A DNA stretch of 52,148 bases from a virus. The stretch spans positions 1 through 52,148 of the IMG/VR virus record IMGVR_UViG_3300020171_000007; one strand, written 5' to 3'. The position numbers and the translations under genes are program-made. Positions 7,585 through 16,329 of the stretch are shown in pieces. Position 1 is the first letter of the stretch. Every line of letters starts with the position of its first letter. The notes beneath the pieces were generated by a model that did no database searches, had not been told where the DNA came from, and saw only the letters and a list, made by a program, of their open reading frames with translations.

Positions 7585-9110
7585 TCCTCTATTGGCTTAT
7601 CATAGTTTAGTTCTTTATATTCAGCTTCCATGTCTTCAGGATTTTCCTTAGGACTGAAGTATCTTTCTCCAAGCTCAAGCATTTCAATGAGATAGGCCTC
7701 AGCATCCATTAGATCCCAAAGGGCAGATCGAGGAAACATTAGAAGCTGTTGTTCGAGCTTCCTAATTCCAGCACAAGAGGCATTGTGGTAGATGTAGCCT
7801 CCTCGGTAGTAAGGAACTAGTTCTTTAACACGAAGCTCTTTCTTCATCCCTCCGCGAGCCTTAAGCCAGATCAATTCAAAGAACGATCCACGCCTAAACA
7901 TCTCATTCTTGATCGGCTGCCTGATAAATTCATTAAGGGATGTTTCCTCAATCCCTAGTACTTTTGCACCTAGCATCTGAGCCATTCCGAACATAGCGTC
8001 GTAGATCTCATCAGGGTACATTTTCTCAGATATTACATCTCTGATGAAGATCTTGGCACTGTTAAGATCTATGCCGATTCCCATTATTGCAGTCTCAGCC
8101 GAGTGAATCTTGACCGTTTTAGCAGGATCCATAATGACTACTGTTTCAATGTTCTGGTCTTGTTGAACCTCAACATCGAGCATTTTAAGATCATTCTCAT
8201 TCCCATGCCTATCAGGAGGTAAGTTATAGTAATGGAAGTATTCAGTTCTGAATGCAGAGTCTTTTGTTGAGATAGGGAGATTCCTAAGCTCACGGAAAAA
8301 GACATCTGTTTGTCCAGCCTCAACATGCTGTTCCCATTCCTTCATGATGTCTGCATCTGACATAAAGTCTGGTGCAGTAGATTTAAAGTTATCATCACAA
8401 GCTTCGAGACGTACAGACTTCCATTCGTTAGAATCTAGTAATTTCTGAAGCACAGCATCTTCGTGCTTTAGTGTGTCGATGTAGACTATTTTCCAGTCTC
8501 TAGCCATAGGACCTATACGTGGGATAGCTTTTATTACATCTGCATAGAGCCACTCATACCAGCCCTTTCTGATTTCATCATTAGTTATTTTATCTGGGTC
8601 TTCAAGATCATCTATGATTATTAAGCCAGGTCGGTCGTTCTTGAATAGAACTCCACGCACCTGCTGTCCAGCACCTCTAGGCCAGACCAGAGTATCAAAT
8701 GCTACCCAGGCTTTTTTACTAAAGACTTCATCAAATTCAGCGTTGACTACGCTGTGAGATTTGAAAGAGCCGAAGAAGGATCTTATCTCCTTATTGGTTA
8801 CTAGTTCACGCCGAAGATTCTCGGTTTGTAGAGATGCAGCATCATGACTTTTGTTTATGTAGACAATGAATCCAGTATGACGGAACAAGATCCATCTAGC
8901 CATTAATGCCAAGGCAACGATGGAGGTCTTTCCCCAACCACGAGGAGCAGCTATGGCTACTTTCTGATCAGGCCCATCAATTAGATCAAATATCTTCCCA
9001 TGCACTTGCTCAGCAAAAGGCAAGGTAAAGCGCTCAGGAAAGAATGTAGAAGCGGTCATTCTTGTTGAGACGCTACATTTAGCTAATATATTTTGAATGT
9101 CCTGATCCAT
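7566..9110 (-). CDS. terL: Terminase large subunit
   Basis: A 514-residue DNA-packaging motor. Walker A is APRGWGKTS (residues 55-63) and Walker B is LIIIDDLED (163-171), in the N-terminal ATPase domain. The C-terminal RNase H-like nuclease has VVIMDPAKT (D328), GIEETSL (about 387-393) and a later DLMDAEAY acid. Length is normal for the family. It pumps DNA into the prohead through the portal, encoded about 1.4 kb downstream. ATG 9110 overlaps the stop of a 33-codon upstream gene (TAATG), so translation is coupled. Confidence 0.95.
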   Translation of the reverse strand: MDQDIQNILAKCSVSTRMTASTFFPERFTLPFAEQVHGKIFDLIDGPDQKVAIAAPRGWGKTSIVALALMARWILFRHTGFIVYINKSHDAASLQTENLRRELVTNKEIRSFFGSFKSHSVVNAEFDEVFSKKAWVAFDTLVWPRGAGQQVRGVLFKNDRPGLIIIDDLEDPDKITNDEIRKGWYEWLYADVIKAIPRIGPMARDWKIVYIDTLKHEDAVLQKLLDSNEWKSVRLEACDDNFKSTAPDFMSDADIMKEWEQHVEAGQTDVFFRELRNLPISTKDSAFRTEYFHYYNLPPDRHGNENDLKMLDVEVQQDQNIETVVIMDPAKTVKIHSAETAIMGIGIDLNSAKIFIRDVISEKMYPDEIYDAMFGMAQMLGAKVLGIEETSLNEFIRQPIKNEMFRRGSFFELIWLKARGGMKKELRVKELVPYYRGGYIYHNASCAGIRKLEQQLLMFPRSALWDLMDAEAYLIEMLELGERYFSPKENPEDMEAEYKELNYDKPIEDWRATL

Positions 9111-9211
9111 TAGAGATCCTTTATCCTCACTACCGGCCCGTTCGCTGCCCCGGCCTTGGTACCGAGGTCTTTAACGTAAAAGAGCAGGTGTGGAGGGCAG
9201 AATTTAATCAT
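9110..9211 (-). CDS. 33-residue peptide upstream of terminase
   Basis: A short frame encoding MIKFCPPHLLFYVKDLGTK then AGAANGPVVRIKDL. It has a good ribosome binding site (AAAGGAGCCTT, 5 nt spacing) and a TAATG stop-start overlap with the terminase gene. No recognised function. It may be a real micro-protein or serve mainly to bring ribosomes to terL. Confidence 0.5.
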   Translation of the reverse strand: MIKFCPPHLLFYVKDLGTKAGAANGPVVRIKDL

Positions 9212-9220
9212 AAGGCTCCT

Positions 9221-9733
9221 TTAGGTAATAGTCATTCCTGTCGGGCGGGCGGCATCTACGGAAGACGTTACCCTTGCATATGCCACCGAACCACCAGCTG
9301 CTGCTAAGGCCCCGGCAAGAGTCATTGTGACAGTAAGTACAAGGCCGGAATCTCCCACTCCAATAGTGGCGTTTTTGAAATCCGAGGTCAGCGCTTCGAT
9401 TGTGCCACCAATAGAGGTTGTGGAAGTGCAAACATACCGAGCTATACCACCATACGCCGTATTTCCTGAGCTGATCGATGCAATAGTCAATTCAATAATA
9501 TGCGTCGCCATTGTTGCCTGGCTCGGAAAGGTTATATTCACAGCAACTGTGTTATCAAGCGATCCCGCGAGGGCAAATAACTCTGTAAATATCCCACCGT
9601 GTTTTTCATCTCCCGTAAACACCGGACTTGCCTTCGGTGCCTTACTCGACAGCAACGCCGTTTCGTCAACCGTGAGAAAAAATCCAGTTACGGCGTCTTT
9701 AATATACTTGAAAAATCCTATTTGATCCGGCAT
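9221..9733 (-). CDS. Beta-rich virion protein next to spike gene
   Basis: A 170-residue protein. It begins MPDQIGFFKYIKDAVTGFFL. The C-terminal two thirds are Ser/Thr/Ala-rich beta strands (NTVAVNITFPSQATMATHII, TIGVGDSGLVLTVTMTLAGA). No family recognised. It lies between the spike and terL and probably encodes a tail or capsid appendage component. This segment and the 5' end of the spike gene have a higher GC content than the neighbouring portal region. Confidence 0.5.
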   Translation of the reverse strand: MPDQIGFFKYIKDAVTGFFLTVDETALLSSKAPKASPVFTGDEKHGGIFTELFALAGSLDNTVAVNITFPSQATMATHIIELTIASISSGNTAYGGIARYVCTSTTSIGGTIEALTSDFKNATIGVGDSGLVLTVTMTLAGALAAAGGSVAYARVTSSVDAARPTGMTIT

Positions 9734-9744
9734 TTTGTCTTCCC

Positions 9745-12528
9745 TTATCTAATAAATGCTCTGACGGTTATTGTTATTGCTGACCATGTAAGGTTTGATG
9801 CGTTGTATTCAATTTTCCTTGTGCTATCTATCTTCACCCACATATCCGCATAGTTGACGACGTTTGCAACCTGAGTGGCGATGGTAGAAATATTAATCGC
9901 ATTACTATTCCCATTTAGGCGAAAACTTAATGTAGATGCTGCTGCATCGTCTTGTATGGATACGCGAAGCAATACATATCTCGAAGCTCCAAAACCTGTC
10001 AATGGGGTGGACAAATCCAAGTCTCGCCACGTTCCGTCTGTGGTCAGGTCGGTAAGTATGAAACTTGCCGCAGCAAGATCACCAAGGTCATGGAGCGTTC
10101 CATACTGTGTCAACAGAATATGTTCGTCTATATCGAAAATAAAATCTCCGTCTTCTACTGCACGGGTAATGGAAGTAGCAGACATGCTGTAATGATTGTC
10201 CCGTGATGTTCCGGCTACCTGAACTATGCTATCAGCAATAGTTGATTCATCACCTTTTGTTATGTGAGATACGTTGAGATCGCCCCCGAAATAAATGCCT
10301 TTAGAACTCACACCACCAGCTAAAACTTCCTCCACGTTCTCATAGAAGAACCGAAACATGGTTATATTTGCGTGAGCATAGACCACATAGGTTGGCGTTG
10401 GGACTGATGTGACTGCAACATATATCTGGGAATCCCTGATGCTTAACCCTACTATTGAAGAAACTCCATCACCAATATAGAATCCATAACGAGGGGCATA
10501 GATGGCTGGTTCTCCCGTGATATCTTCAAAACTCAAATTAAGAGAAGCACTGGTTGTGGTATCTATCCACACAAAGGCTAGGCCGCCTTGCATCAACGGA
10601 CCACTTCCACAATACCACCACCCTCCTGTGACATGAAAGTCCAATGCACCCTCAATGTATATCCCGATAGCCCCCGTACCGCCAAGGGCTATCATATCCG
10701 TGCCGTATAGATTTGTTACAGTATTTGACTGTGCGCCAGTTGCGATGGTCTGGAATGAAGATGCCGCAACAAGAGAGTTATTCTTTGAGGTCGCAAACAC
10801 CTTCCCTGCTGGATAAGCGTTTACAAACTGGCACCCATAGTAACTATTGACTTCAGAACCATAAGAATAAATCGATGCTACCGTAAACTCCGACGTATAA
10901 TCATTCATCACGTTAAAGAACTTATGTCCTCCGCCACCCCCTCCACCACTATTTCGAGCAAGAAGGAACCCGTATGTAGGTGAAGTTGTTGGATCACCGT
11001 GAAGTGTGAAATCCCTGAATACTTGATTGTTAGAGCCGGTTAGATCAAAAGCGACTCCTGTATGTGCTGCCGTGATCTTACTTCCACCAAAAGACGTACC
11101 AGAACCATAACCTTCAAATACTATCTGGTAACTGAGATTTGTGGCGTTGATAGGCGTTGTTGCGGTCCCAGTCCCGATCCGCACCTTACCCCCGGTATTT
11201 GCAATAGATGCTATGGCGTTGGTCATTTGAAGACCGTAATCAGTACCTGGCCACCATTCCGGATAAATCTCCTTCACATACCCGCTGATTGTAACTATCC
11301 CAGTACCTGATAGCCAATTATACCTACCTACGTCGGGGTTAGGAATGCTCATCGTAAACGCCCCGTGGCTAATTAAAGCCCCAGGTACTATCTTAAACGT
11401 CACATTGGTATAGGCTGACCAATCGACGTTAGAGGAGATTACCCAGGTGCCGGGACGAAGGAGAAGAGTAGTCTTATTTACTACTCCTATTGCGGTGAGA
11501 GCAGATTGGATAGTGGCTTGAGTAAAGGAAGTGCCATTTCCATAGTCATATAAGGCATCTACTTCATAAGGAATAAAACCAGGAGATGAAGCACTTAGTA
11601 TCAATGCTGTTAATGTAGTTGCAGGGGTATAGGTAAGACCACCCGTAATTGCAACACTTCCAGTACCAGCAAAAGGATTGAAATAGTAAGGTCCTATATC
11701 TACTTGTTTGACGCTAGTTAAAGTAAGTGTCTGTGCACCAGCTATTGTTAGGTCTCCACCTCGATTTATTTTTATCTGGATGTTGGAAGGGATAGATAGA
11801 CTGAAGGCAACTGGAGATGAGACATTGACTTCGAGGACTACTTTGGCTGTGTCAATACAAGTTACGGCATAAGTGATAGAGGTGAACCAGGCTAGGTTAA
11901 GAGTAGGTCCATCTCGGAAGTGGAAGTGACCGGCTCCAGCCATTATTTGATAGTTGCCAGCCTCAATCTGGCCGATGTTAGAGACGTTAATGAGAGTGTT
12001 GACTGTGAGGATGTTTCCTGGAGACTCCCACTTTAGGGTTACGTTATTTCCAGGAGAGTAACTTGCAGTAATAGTTTGAGGCTTGGAGACTATCAAAGTT
12101 ACTGTATCATTAGTGGTTACAGCAAAAGCTGACTCAATGTTATTGAACCAACCAGTTTTGAGAATAGTGCCTGAGGCAAAGTCTATATTTCCAGGGCCAG
12201 TGAAGATTCGGCGGTTTTCAGCTATGATATTCTTAGTGTTGATAGTGAGCTGGCCAGTGTTAGTAATCATGCCATCTCGTTCAAATTTGAGAGTAACATT
12301 AGCTGGCACTGTTAGAGTTGAGACTGTCTGAGTGCCAACAATTACTACAGTTCGTTGGTTAGCACCGACTGCAGTAATGGCATCGTTGAGAGTGGCATAA
12401 GCACGAGAGTCAGTCCAGATGCCAGAGGCACTAGTGACTATGATGTCAGAGAAGAATTCAGCTCTTGCACCTGTAGAGATAGTCAAGAGGAGAATTATCG
12501 AGAGAAGGAATGCTTTTATGTTTTTCAT
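9745..12528 (-). CDS. Tail spike-like beta-helix protein with signal peptide
   Basis: About 927 residues. ATG 12528 is preferred over the one ten codons upstream because GGAG lies 7 nt before it. The N-terminus KNIKAFLLSIILLLTISTG-ARA is a classic cleavable signal peptide. The body is a succession of short beta repeats (for example LKFERDGMITNTGQL, LKWESPGNILTV, IKINRGGDLTIAG), which suggests a right-handed beta helix as in receptor-degrading tail spikes. A glycine run and a beta C-terminal domain follow. No catalytic residues can be assigned by eye. Signal peptides are not expected on virion spikes assembled in the cytoplasm, so the protein might instead be exported by the infected host. Confidence 0.7.
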   Translation of the reverse strand: MKNIKAFLLSIILLLTISTGARAEFFSDIIVTSASGIWTDSRAYATLNDAITAVGANQRTVVIVGTQTVSTLTVPANVTLKFERDGMITNTGQLTINTKNIIAENRRIFTGPGNIDFASGTILKTGWFNNIESAFAVTTNDTVTLIVSKPQTITASYSPGNNVTLKWESPGNILTVNTLINVSNIGQIEAGNYQIMAGAGHFHFRDGPTLNLAWFTSITYAVTCIDTAKVVLEVNVSSPVAFSLSIPSNIQIKINRGGDLTIAGAQTLTLTSVKQVDIGPYYFNPFAGTGSVAITGGLTYTPATTLTALILSASSPGFIPYEVDALYDYGNGTSFTQATIQSALTAIGVVNKTTLLLRPGTWVISSNVDWSAYTNVTFKIVPGALISHGAFTMSIPNPDVGRYNWLSGTGIVTISGYVKEIYPEWWPGTDYGLQMTNAIASIANTGGKVRIGTGTATTPINATNLSYQIVFEGYGSGTSFGGSKITAAHTGVAFDLTGSNNQVFRDFTLHGDPTTSPTYGFLLARNSGGGGGGGHKFFNVMNDYTSEFTVASIYSYGSEVNSYYGCQFVNAYPAGKVFATSKNNSLVAASSFQTIATGAQSNTVTNLYGTDMIALGGTGAIGIYIEGALDFHVTGGWWYCGSGPLMQGGLAFVWIDTTTSASLNLSFEDITGEPAIYAPRYGFYIGDGVSSIVGLSIRDSQIYVAVTSVPTPTYVVYAHANITMFRFFYENVEEVLAGGVSSKGIYFGGDLNVSHITKGDESTIADSIVQVAGTSRDNHYSMSATSITRAVEDGDFIFDIDEHILLTQYGTLHDLGDLAAASFILTDLTTDGTWRDLDLSTPLTGFGASRYVLLRVSIQDDAAASTLSFRLNGNSNAINISTIATQVANVVNYADMWVKIDSTRKIEYNASNLTWSAITITVRAFIR

Positions 12529-12543
12529 CTTAGGTCTCCATTT

Positions 12544-12568
12544 AGTTCGTTTAATCATTGAACGGACT
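12544..12568. repeat. 25-bp palindromic repeat, copy 4
   Basis: Arms AGTTCG and CGGACT with TTTAATCATTGAA core. It supplies the last codons and the TGA stop of the radical SAM/glycosyltransferase gene. Confidence 0.9.
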
Positions 12569-14651
12569 GAGCCGCAGCCATCTTATCACGCCAACTAATG
12601 CCGCGTCGTCTAGCTTCACCAATAGGCATCTTTACTTGATAATTCATCCTTGGTAAATTCCACTTCTTATCCATATAGAGGCGATTCTTCTTGAGTAAGG
12701 CATCTACATCGAACCCCTCCTTAGCATGGATTAGAGTGAAGGTGGAACGACCTCTATGGTATATGCAAGTGTCGATTGCAAACTCTGTCTTGTATCCAGC
12801 TGCTCGAGTGGCTAAGTTGTAGTCGTTGTCATCCCACATTCCCATCTCGTAATTTGGATCGAGGAGTCCGACTATGTCTATTACTTCTCGCTTAATCACA
12901 CCACAGAGGAAGGCAACGAAAGGAGTGGCACAGGTACGACCACTGTAATGGGTTTCAAGATAGCGATTGATCTCTTCCATTGACATATTGAGTTGATTAG
13001 GGACTATAGTGTCATGCAATGAAAGACTATGATGAGAGTCCATCATTCCGTGGCCACGAGGGTCAGGCATAGTTAGTGAGCCTATGATCCCCATCCTTGG
13101 GTCACGCTTGAGGGCGTTGACTAGTTTGCCAAGCCAACCTTGGGATACTATAGTGTCATTGTTTAGGAGGCAGACAAAAGGTGCAGTAGATGCCTCTATA
13201 CCACGATTCACAGCCTCAACAAAACCTTCATTCTTTTCCAGCTTGATTGTTAGATGAGGCATATCTTGGATTACTTCTTCTACCTTCGACGTATCTTTGG
13301 AGGCATTATCTACCCAGATTAAACGGTAAGGTATGTGAGTGCACTCTCGAATGCTATTGAAGCAGGCTAGTGTTAGTTCAGTGTTTTCGTAGGTAGGCAC
13401 TATTATATCACAAGCTGCATTTTCCACTATATTTCCCTCTCCTCGTAATCCACGAAGGACGGCATCTAAATAGCCATAGTCAACATTCTTTACTTTACGT
13501 CCTGAAGGGCAGCGATTGTAGCTATTTCGGTCAAGCAGAGACAGTCCTTCTTCAATGCACTGCTCACCGAGTTCACATCCTGGGTATGGAGTGAAGAAGG
13601 CCCAGGAAGGCATCTCTGCATTAATGGTGTCAGCCATTCTTGCTGTAGCCTGGATGTCGGATTTAGTCTCCCAAGGTAGGCCGAGCATGTAGTTGGCGTA
13701 GATCTTAGCTCCTGTACTCCTGACTATCTTCGCCGACTCAAGATTTTGCTCTACAGTGGTTCCCTTCTTCATGAGATCAAGGATTCGCTGTGAGCCAGAT
13801 TCAAATCCTACGGAGACAAGTTCCCAGCCGACCTTAACTAATCGTTTTACTAAGTCTGGATGATCACAGACTCCATCGGCTCTGCATGAAGCCCAGAAGG
13901 GAAGGTCAATTTCAGGGTAGCGTTCAATGAATTCCTCAAGCCATTTAGGCTGGATTAGGAAAGTATCGTCGTGGATCATGATGCAGTCTGGATGGTAAGT
14001 ATCTTTGAGCATCTGAAGCTCAGCGATCATGCTATCTACAGAGCGCCGACGTAGTTTTCTGCCAAAGTGGTTGTGTTCGATAGGTTGACAGAAGGCACAT
14101 TCATAGGGACAGCCACGAGCTGCCATTACAGATATCATTCGCTCTCTTCCAGGACCATACCACCAACCTTTTACTGGTTCGACAGGGTCACGATAGATAG
14201 AACGATCCATGAAAGGGAGGAGATCGAGCTCTTGTGGCTTCTCTCCGAAGATTTCTCGGTCGAAACTCGAGGGATTAGCTAGGAATTTAGGGAAAGTGAT
14301 CTCACTTTCGCCGTGGAAGACGTAGTCTATGGAAGGATTTTCGAGGATTTGATCTGAAGCAGCCGTTACGTGGTAGCCGGCGACTAAAGTCTTTGCTCCG
14401 AGTTCTTTTGCGATCTTAATTACTTGCATACCGATAGAGTAGTAGGAGCTTTTGAGACCAAAAGATATTAAATCATATCCTTGGAGGACTAATTTTAATT
14501 CTCTATCATTGGACAGAGTCTTCATATCAAGAAAGTCTACATCACAACCAGCTTTTTGGGCGGCTGTGTAGGTCATGCCAGCGCCGTGGTCATGCCAGGC
14601 GTCTAGACCTTGTCCTTGATAGGGATAGAGAGCTATGATTAAGGTTTTCAT
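12555..14651 (-). CDS. B12-binding-like radical SAM / family 2 glycosyltransferase fusion
   Basis: A 698-residue fusion. Residues 1-130 look like the Rossmann cobalamin-binding domain of B12 radical SAM enzymes (LIIALYPYQGQG; GYDLISFGLKSSYYS). Residues 175-370 are a radical SAM barrel with C181-x3-C185-x2-C188 in MAARGCPYECAFCQP, the ligands of a 4Fe-4S cluster. Residues 412-640 are a GT-A glycosyltransferase family 2 domain (DIIVPTYEN, LIWVDNASKD, LLNNDT, MWDDND). The ATG at 14651 overlaps the stop of the methyltransferase-NTPase gene (ATGA). Substrates are unknown; a glycan or lipid-linked sugar on the host surface or virion is plausible. Both halves keep their key residues. Such a fusion is very unusual in a phage. 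Confidence 0.85.
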   Translation of the reverse strand: MKTLIIALYPYQGQGLDAWHDHGAGMTYTAAQKAGCDVDFLDMKTLSNDRELKLVLQGYDLISFGLKSSYYSIGMQVIKIAKELGAKTLVAGYHVTAASDQILENPSIDYVFHGESEITFPKFLANPSSFDREIFGEKPQELDLLPFMDRSIYRDPVEPVKGWWYGPGRERMISVMAARGCPYECAFCQPIEHNHFGRKLRRRSVDSMIAELQMLKDTYHPDCIMIHDDTFLIQPKWLEEFIERYPEIDLPFWASCRADGVCDHPDLVKRLVKVGWELVSVGFESGSQRILDLMKKGTTVEQNLESAKIVRSTGAKIYANYMLGLPWETKSDIQATARMADTINAEMPSWAFFTPYPGCELGEQCIEEGLSLLDRNSYNRCPSGRKVKNVDYGYLDAVLRGLRGEGNIVENAACDIIVPTYENTELTLACFNSIRECTHIPYRLIWVDNASKDTSKVEEVIQDMPHLTIKLEKNEGFVEAVNRGIEASTAPFVCLLNNDTIVSQGWLGKLVNALKRDPRMGIIGSLTMPDPRGHGMMDSHHSLSLHDTIVPNQLNMSMEEINRYLETHYSGRTCATPFVAFLCGVIKREVIDIVGLLDPNYEMGMWDDNDYNLATRAAGYKTEFAIDTCIYHRGRSTFTLIHAKEGFDVDALLKKNRLYMDKKWNLPRMNYQVKMPIGEARRRGISWRDKMAAAQSVQ

Positions 14652-15595
14652 TGAGCATCCTTGTTAATTTCTATTATATTAGTCCAACCGAGATCTCTTA
14701 ATAATTGAGCTGCACGAATTTTGAAGTCGAAGAAGCTTAATTCATAGCCTTCTATTATTATGTCCCTATTGATGCATCTACTTAACCATTGATCTAAAGT
14801 ATTGATGAAGAAGTCAAGGTATTCCTGAATAAGATGTCCTCTGACAAGATCAGAATAATAAGCAGCAGAAAATAACTTATTTGCATCTCTAGTACAATCA
14901 TTTCTCCAGGTAGCAGAAAGATTGTCAGTCATCAAGTGCTTATGATTAAAGTAGGTCTGAGCCAAGGTTGTCTTCCCTGTTCCACCTTCCCCTGAGATTA
15001 AGATAGCTTCAGGGATTGAAGGAGTTGGACCTGACAGGTGGAAGACGTGCCGGTTGGAGTTATCAGGGCTTATTGTAGGGCCTAGATCTTGGACACAAGA
15101 AAAGTGCTTACGAGTTATTCCGGCGAAGGCTGGAACTGATGGGATGTAGATGTTTCGATAGGTGGAAGTGAAGATATTATCTACTGACTCATTAATCCAG
15201 AGGTCACAGATGACTTGTTTGGCGCACCGAGCAAATAGTTCAAAGAGAGTATCTAGATCTTTGATATAGTGGAGCATTCCAGAAGCTATGATTATGTCAT
15301 AGTTTCCATGGACTTCTTCAGCTTGTTCACAGCGGAAGATTAGTTCTGGGAAGATTTTTCTTGCTTGTTCTATTGTTGATATATCAGTGTCAATACCAGT
15401 TACTTGACGAGCTCCAGCCTGCAAAGCAAGATAGCCTAGCATCCCTGTGTTGCAGCCAATGTCAAGGACTGTTTTATCAGTGAAGTCAATGTTTGGAGTG
15501 AGTTGCTCAAACTTAGTTTGAGTATCTATCATACCTTCTTGTATGACTACTCCATCTTTGACTATCTTTTGATAGTTAGTAGATCCCATATTCAT
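14648..15595 (-). CDS. SAM methyltransferase / P-loop NTPase (kinase-like) fusion
   Basis: A 315-residue protein. Residues 30-190 form a class I methyltransferase with motif I VLDIGCNTGMLG (43-54), an acidic residue at the end of beta 2 (GIDTD) and IIIASGMLHYI. Residues 195-315 are a P-loop domain with Walker A ISGEGGTGKTT (200-210) and a kinase-like helical tail (IIIEGYELSFFD). The domain pair suggests methylation and phosphoryl transfer on the same substrate. It is translationally coupled to the radical SAM/glycosyltransferase, so both probably act in one modification pathway. Alternative start at the second Met. Confidence 0.82.
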   Translation of the reverse strand: MNMGSTNYQKIVKDGVVIQEGMIDTQTKFEQLTPNIDFTDKTVLDIGCNTGMLGYLALQAGARQVTGIDTDISTIEQARKIFPELIFRCEQAEEVHGNYDIIIASGMLHYIKDLDTLFELFARCAKQVICDLWINESVDNIFTSTYRNIYIPSVPAFAGITRKHFSCVQDLGPTISPDNSNRHVFHLSGPTPSIPEAILISGEGGTGKTTLAQTYFNHKHLMTDNLSATWRNDCTRDANKLFSAAYYSDLVRGHLIQEYLDFFINTLDQWLSRCINRDIIIEGYELSFFDFKIRAAQLLRDLGWTNIIEINKDAQ

Positions 15596-15605
15596 TAGAG
15601 TTCCA

Positions 15606-15630
15606 AGTCTGTTTAATGATTAAACGATCT
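15606..15630. repeat. 25-bp palindromic repeat, copy 5
   Basis: Arms AGTCTG and CGATCT. On the minus strand it encodes the final Ile-Val codons and TAA stop of the DUF1353 gene. Confidence 0.92.
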
Positions 15631-16009
15631 GATCCATTACACTTTTTTTATGATAAGCAGTCCAGCCACCCAAAACTACTCCCCAGTACATAGAATAACG
15701 AACAAAGAAACTCTTACCTCTTACCTTCATTGCTTCGAAGAAGACGTTGTCAGCTTTAGAGCGGCTGACTTGAGGGACTGAATCTGTTCGATAAAGATAA
15801 TCATGAATCACCGCTTCACGATGAGCCCTGTCACCAAAGAGTGAGTAGGCAATAGGGACACGAGGGACAGAGGCGAAGTCAGTCTCAAATCCAGTAGGAA
15901 CTTCAACCTTTCCAACAATGTCACTGATATAGACTAATGGTGAGTTAAGGCACCAGACAGTGTCATTGTTGATGAGTTTGCATTCTAACTCTGTACAAAA
16001 TTCAGCCAT
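15620..16009 (-). CDS. DUF1353 family protein
   Basis: About 129 residues starting at ATG 16009, which overlaps the endolysin stop as TAATG. The DUF1353 signature is present: VEVPTGFETDFASVPR followed by AHREAVIHDYLY. The biochemical role of this family is not established. It is common beside lysis or tail genes of phages. A longer frame reaching 16075 is open but would overlap the endolysin by 66 nt. Confidence 0.85.
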   Translation of the reverse strand: MAEFCTELECKLINNDTVWCLNSPLVYISDIVGKVEVPTGFETDFASVPRVPIAYSLFGDRAHREAVIHDYLYRTDSVPQVSRSKADNVFFEAMKVRGKSFFVRYSMYWGVVLGGWTAYHKKSVMDQIV

Positions 16010-16329
16010 TAAGAGTTCCCATCCCATAGTATGCTGAAGTGGTTTCCGTCTGGCTTTTTGAAATCTCCTCCCCATCTATTGATCGGGTCTAGAGCTTTCC
16101 ACGCTTGACCTAAGCGGCTGTAGGATTCTGAATCCCTAAGATATTTATCTTTTTCAAACAAGTTAAAGTCCTGAGCCAGCCTAATAAAATGATTGGAGTT
16201 TTTCATATGCCCTACTCCATCATCATCGAAGGATTCTCCAAAGGTGATTTCATAACCTTGTTCATAAGCCCAGAGGACCAACTTGGCTATGTTTAGACAA
16301 AAAGCTTGCTGAGCATCTAAGAGGCGCAC
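16009..16329 (-). CDS. M15-family peptidase endolysin
   Basis: A 106-residue zinc peptidase of the M15 type (VanY / L-alanyl-D-glutamate endopeptidase-like). Probable zinc ligands are H47 and D54 in NHFIRLAQDFNLF and H97 in WGGDFKKPDGNHFSI, with the Asp in GGD nearby. It would cut the peptidoglycan stem peptide to release progeny. It is compact, with no separate cell-wall-binding domain and no signal peptide, so it needs a holin. Its ATG overlaps the end of the small terminase gene by 13 nt. Confidence 0.88.
   Translation of the reverse strand: MRLLDAQQAFCLNIAKLVLWAYEQGYEITFGESFDDDGVGHMKNSNHFIRLAQDFNLFEKDKYLRDSESYSRLGQAWKALDPINRWGGDFKKPDGNHFSILWDGNS

Noticed and set aside
9327-9853. Plus-strand frames opposite the spike-adjacent gene
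   Set aside because: They lack ribosome binding sites and lie antisense to continuous late genes.
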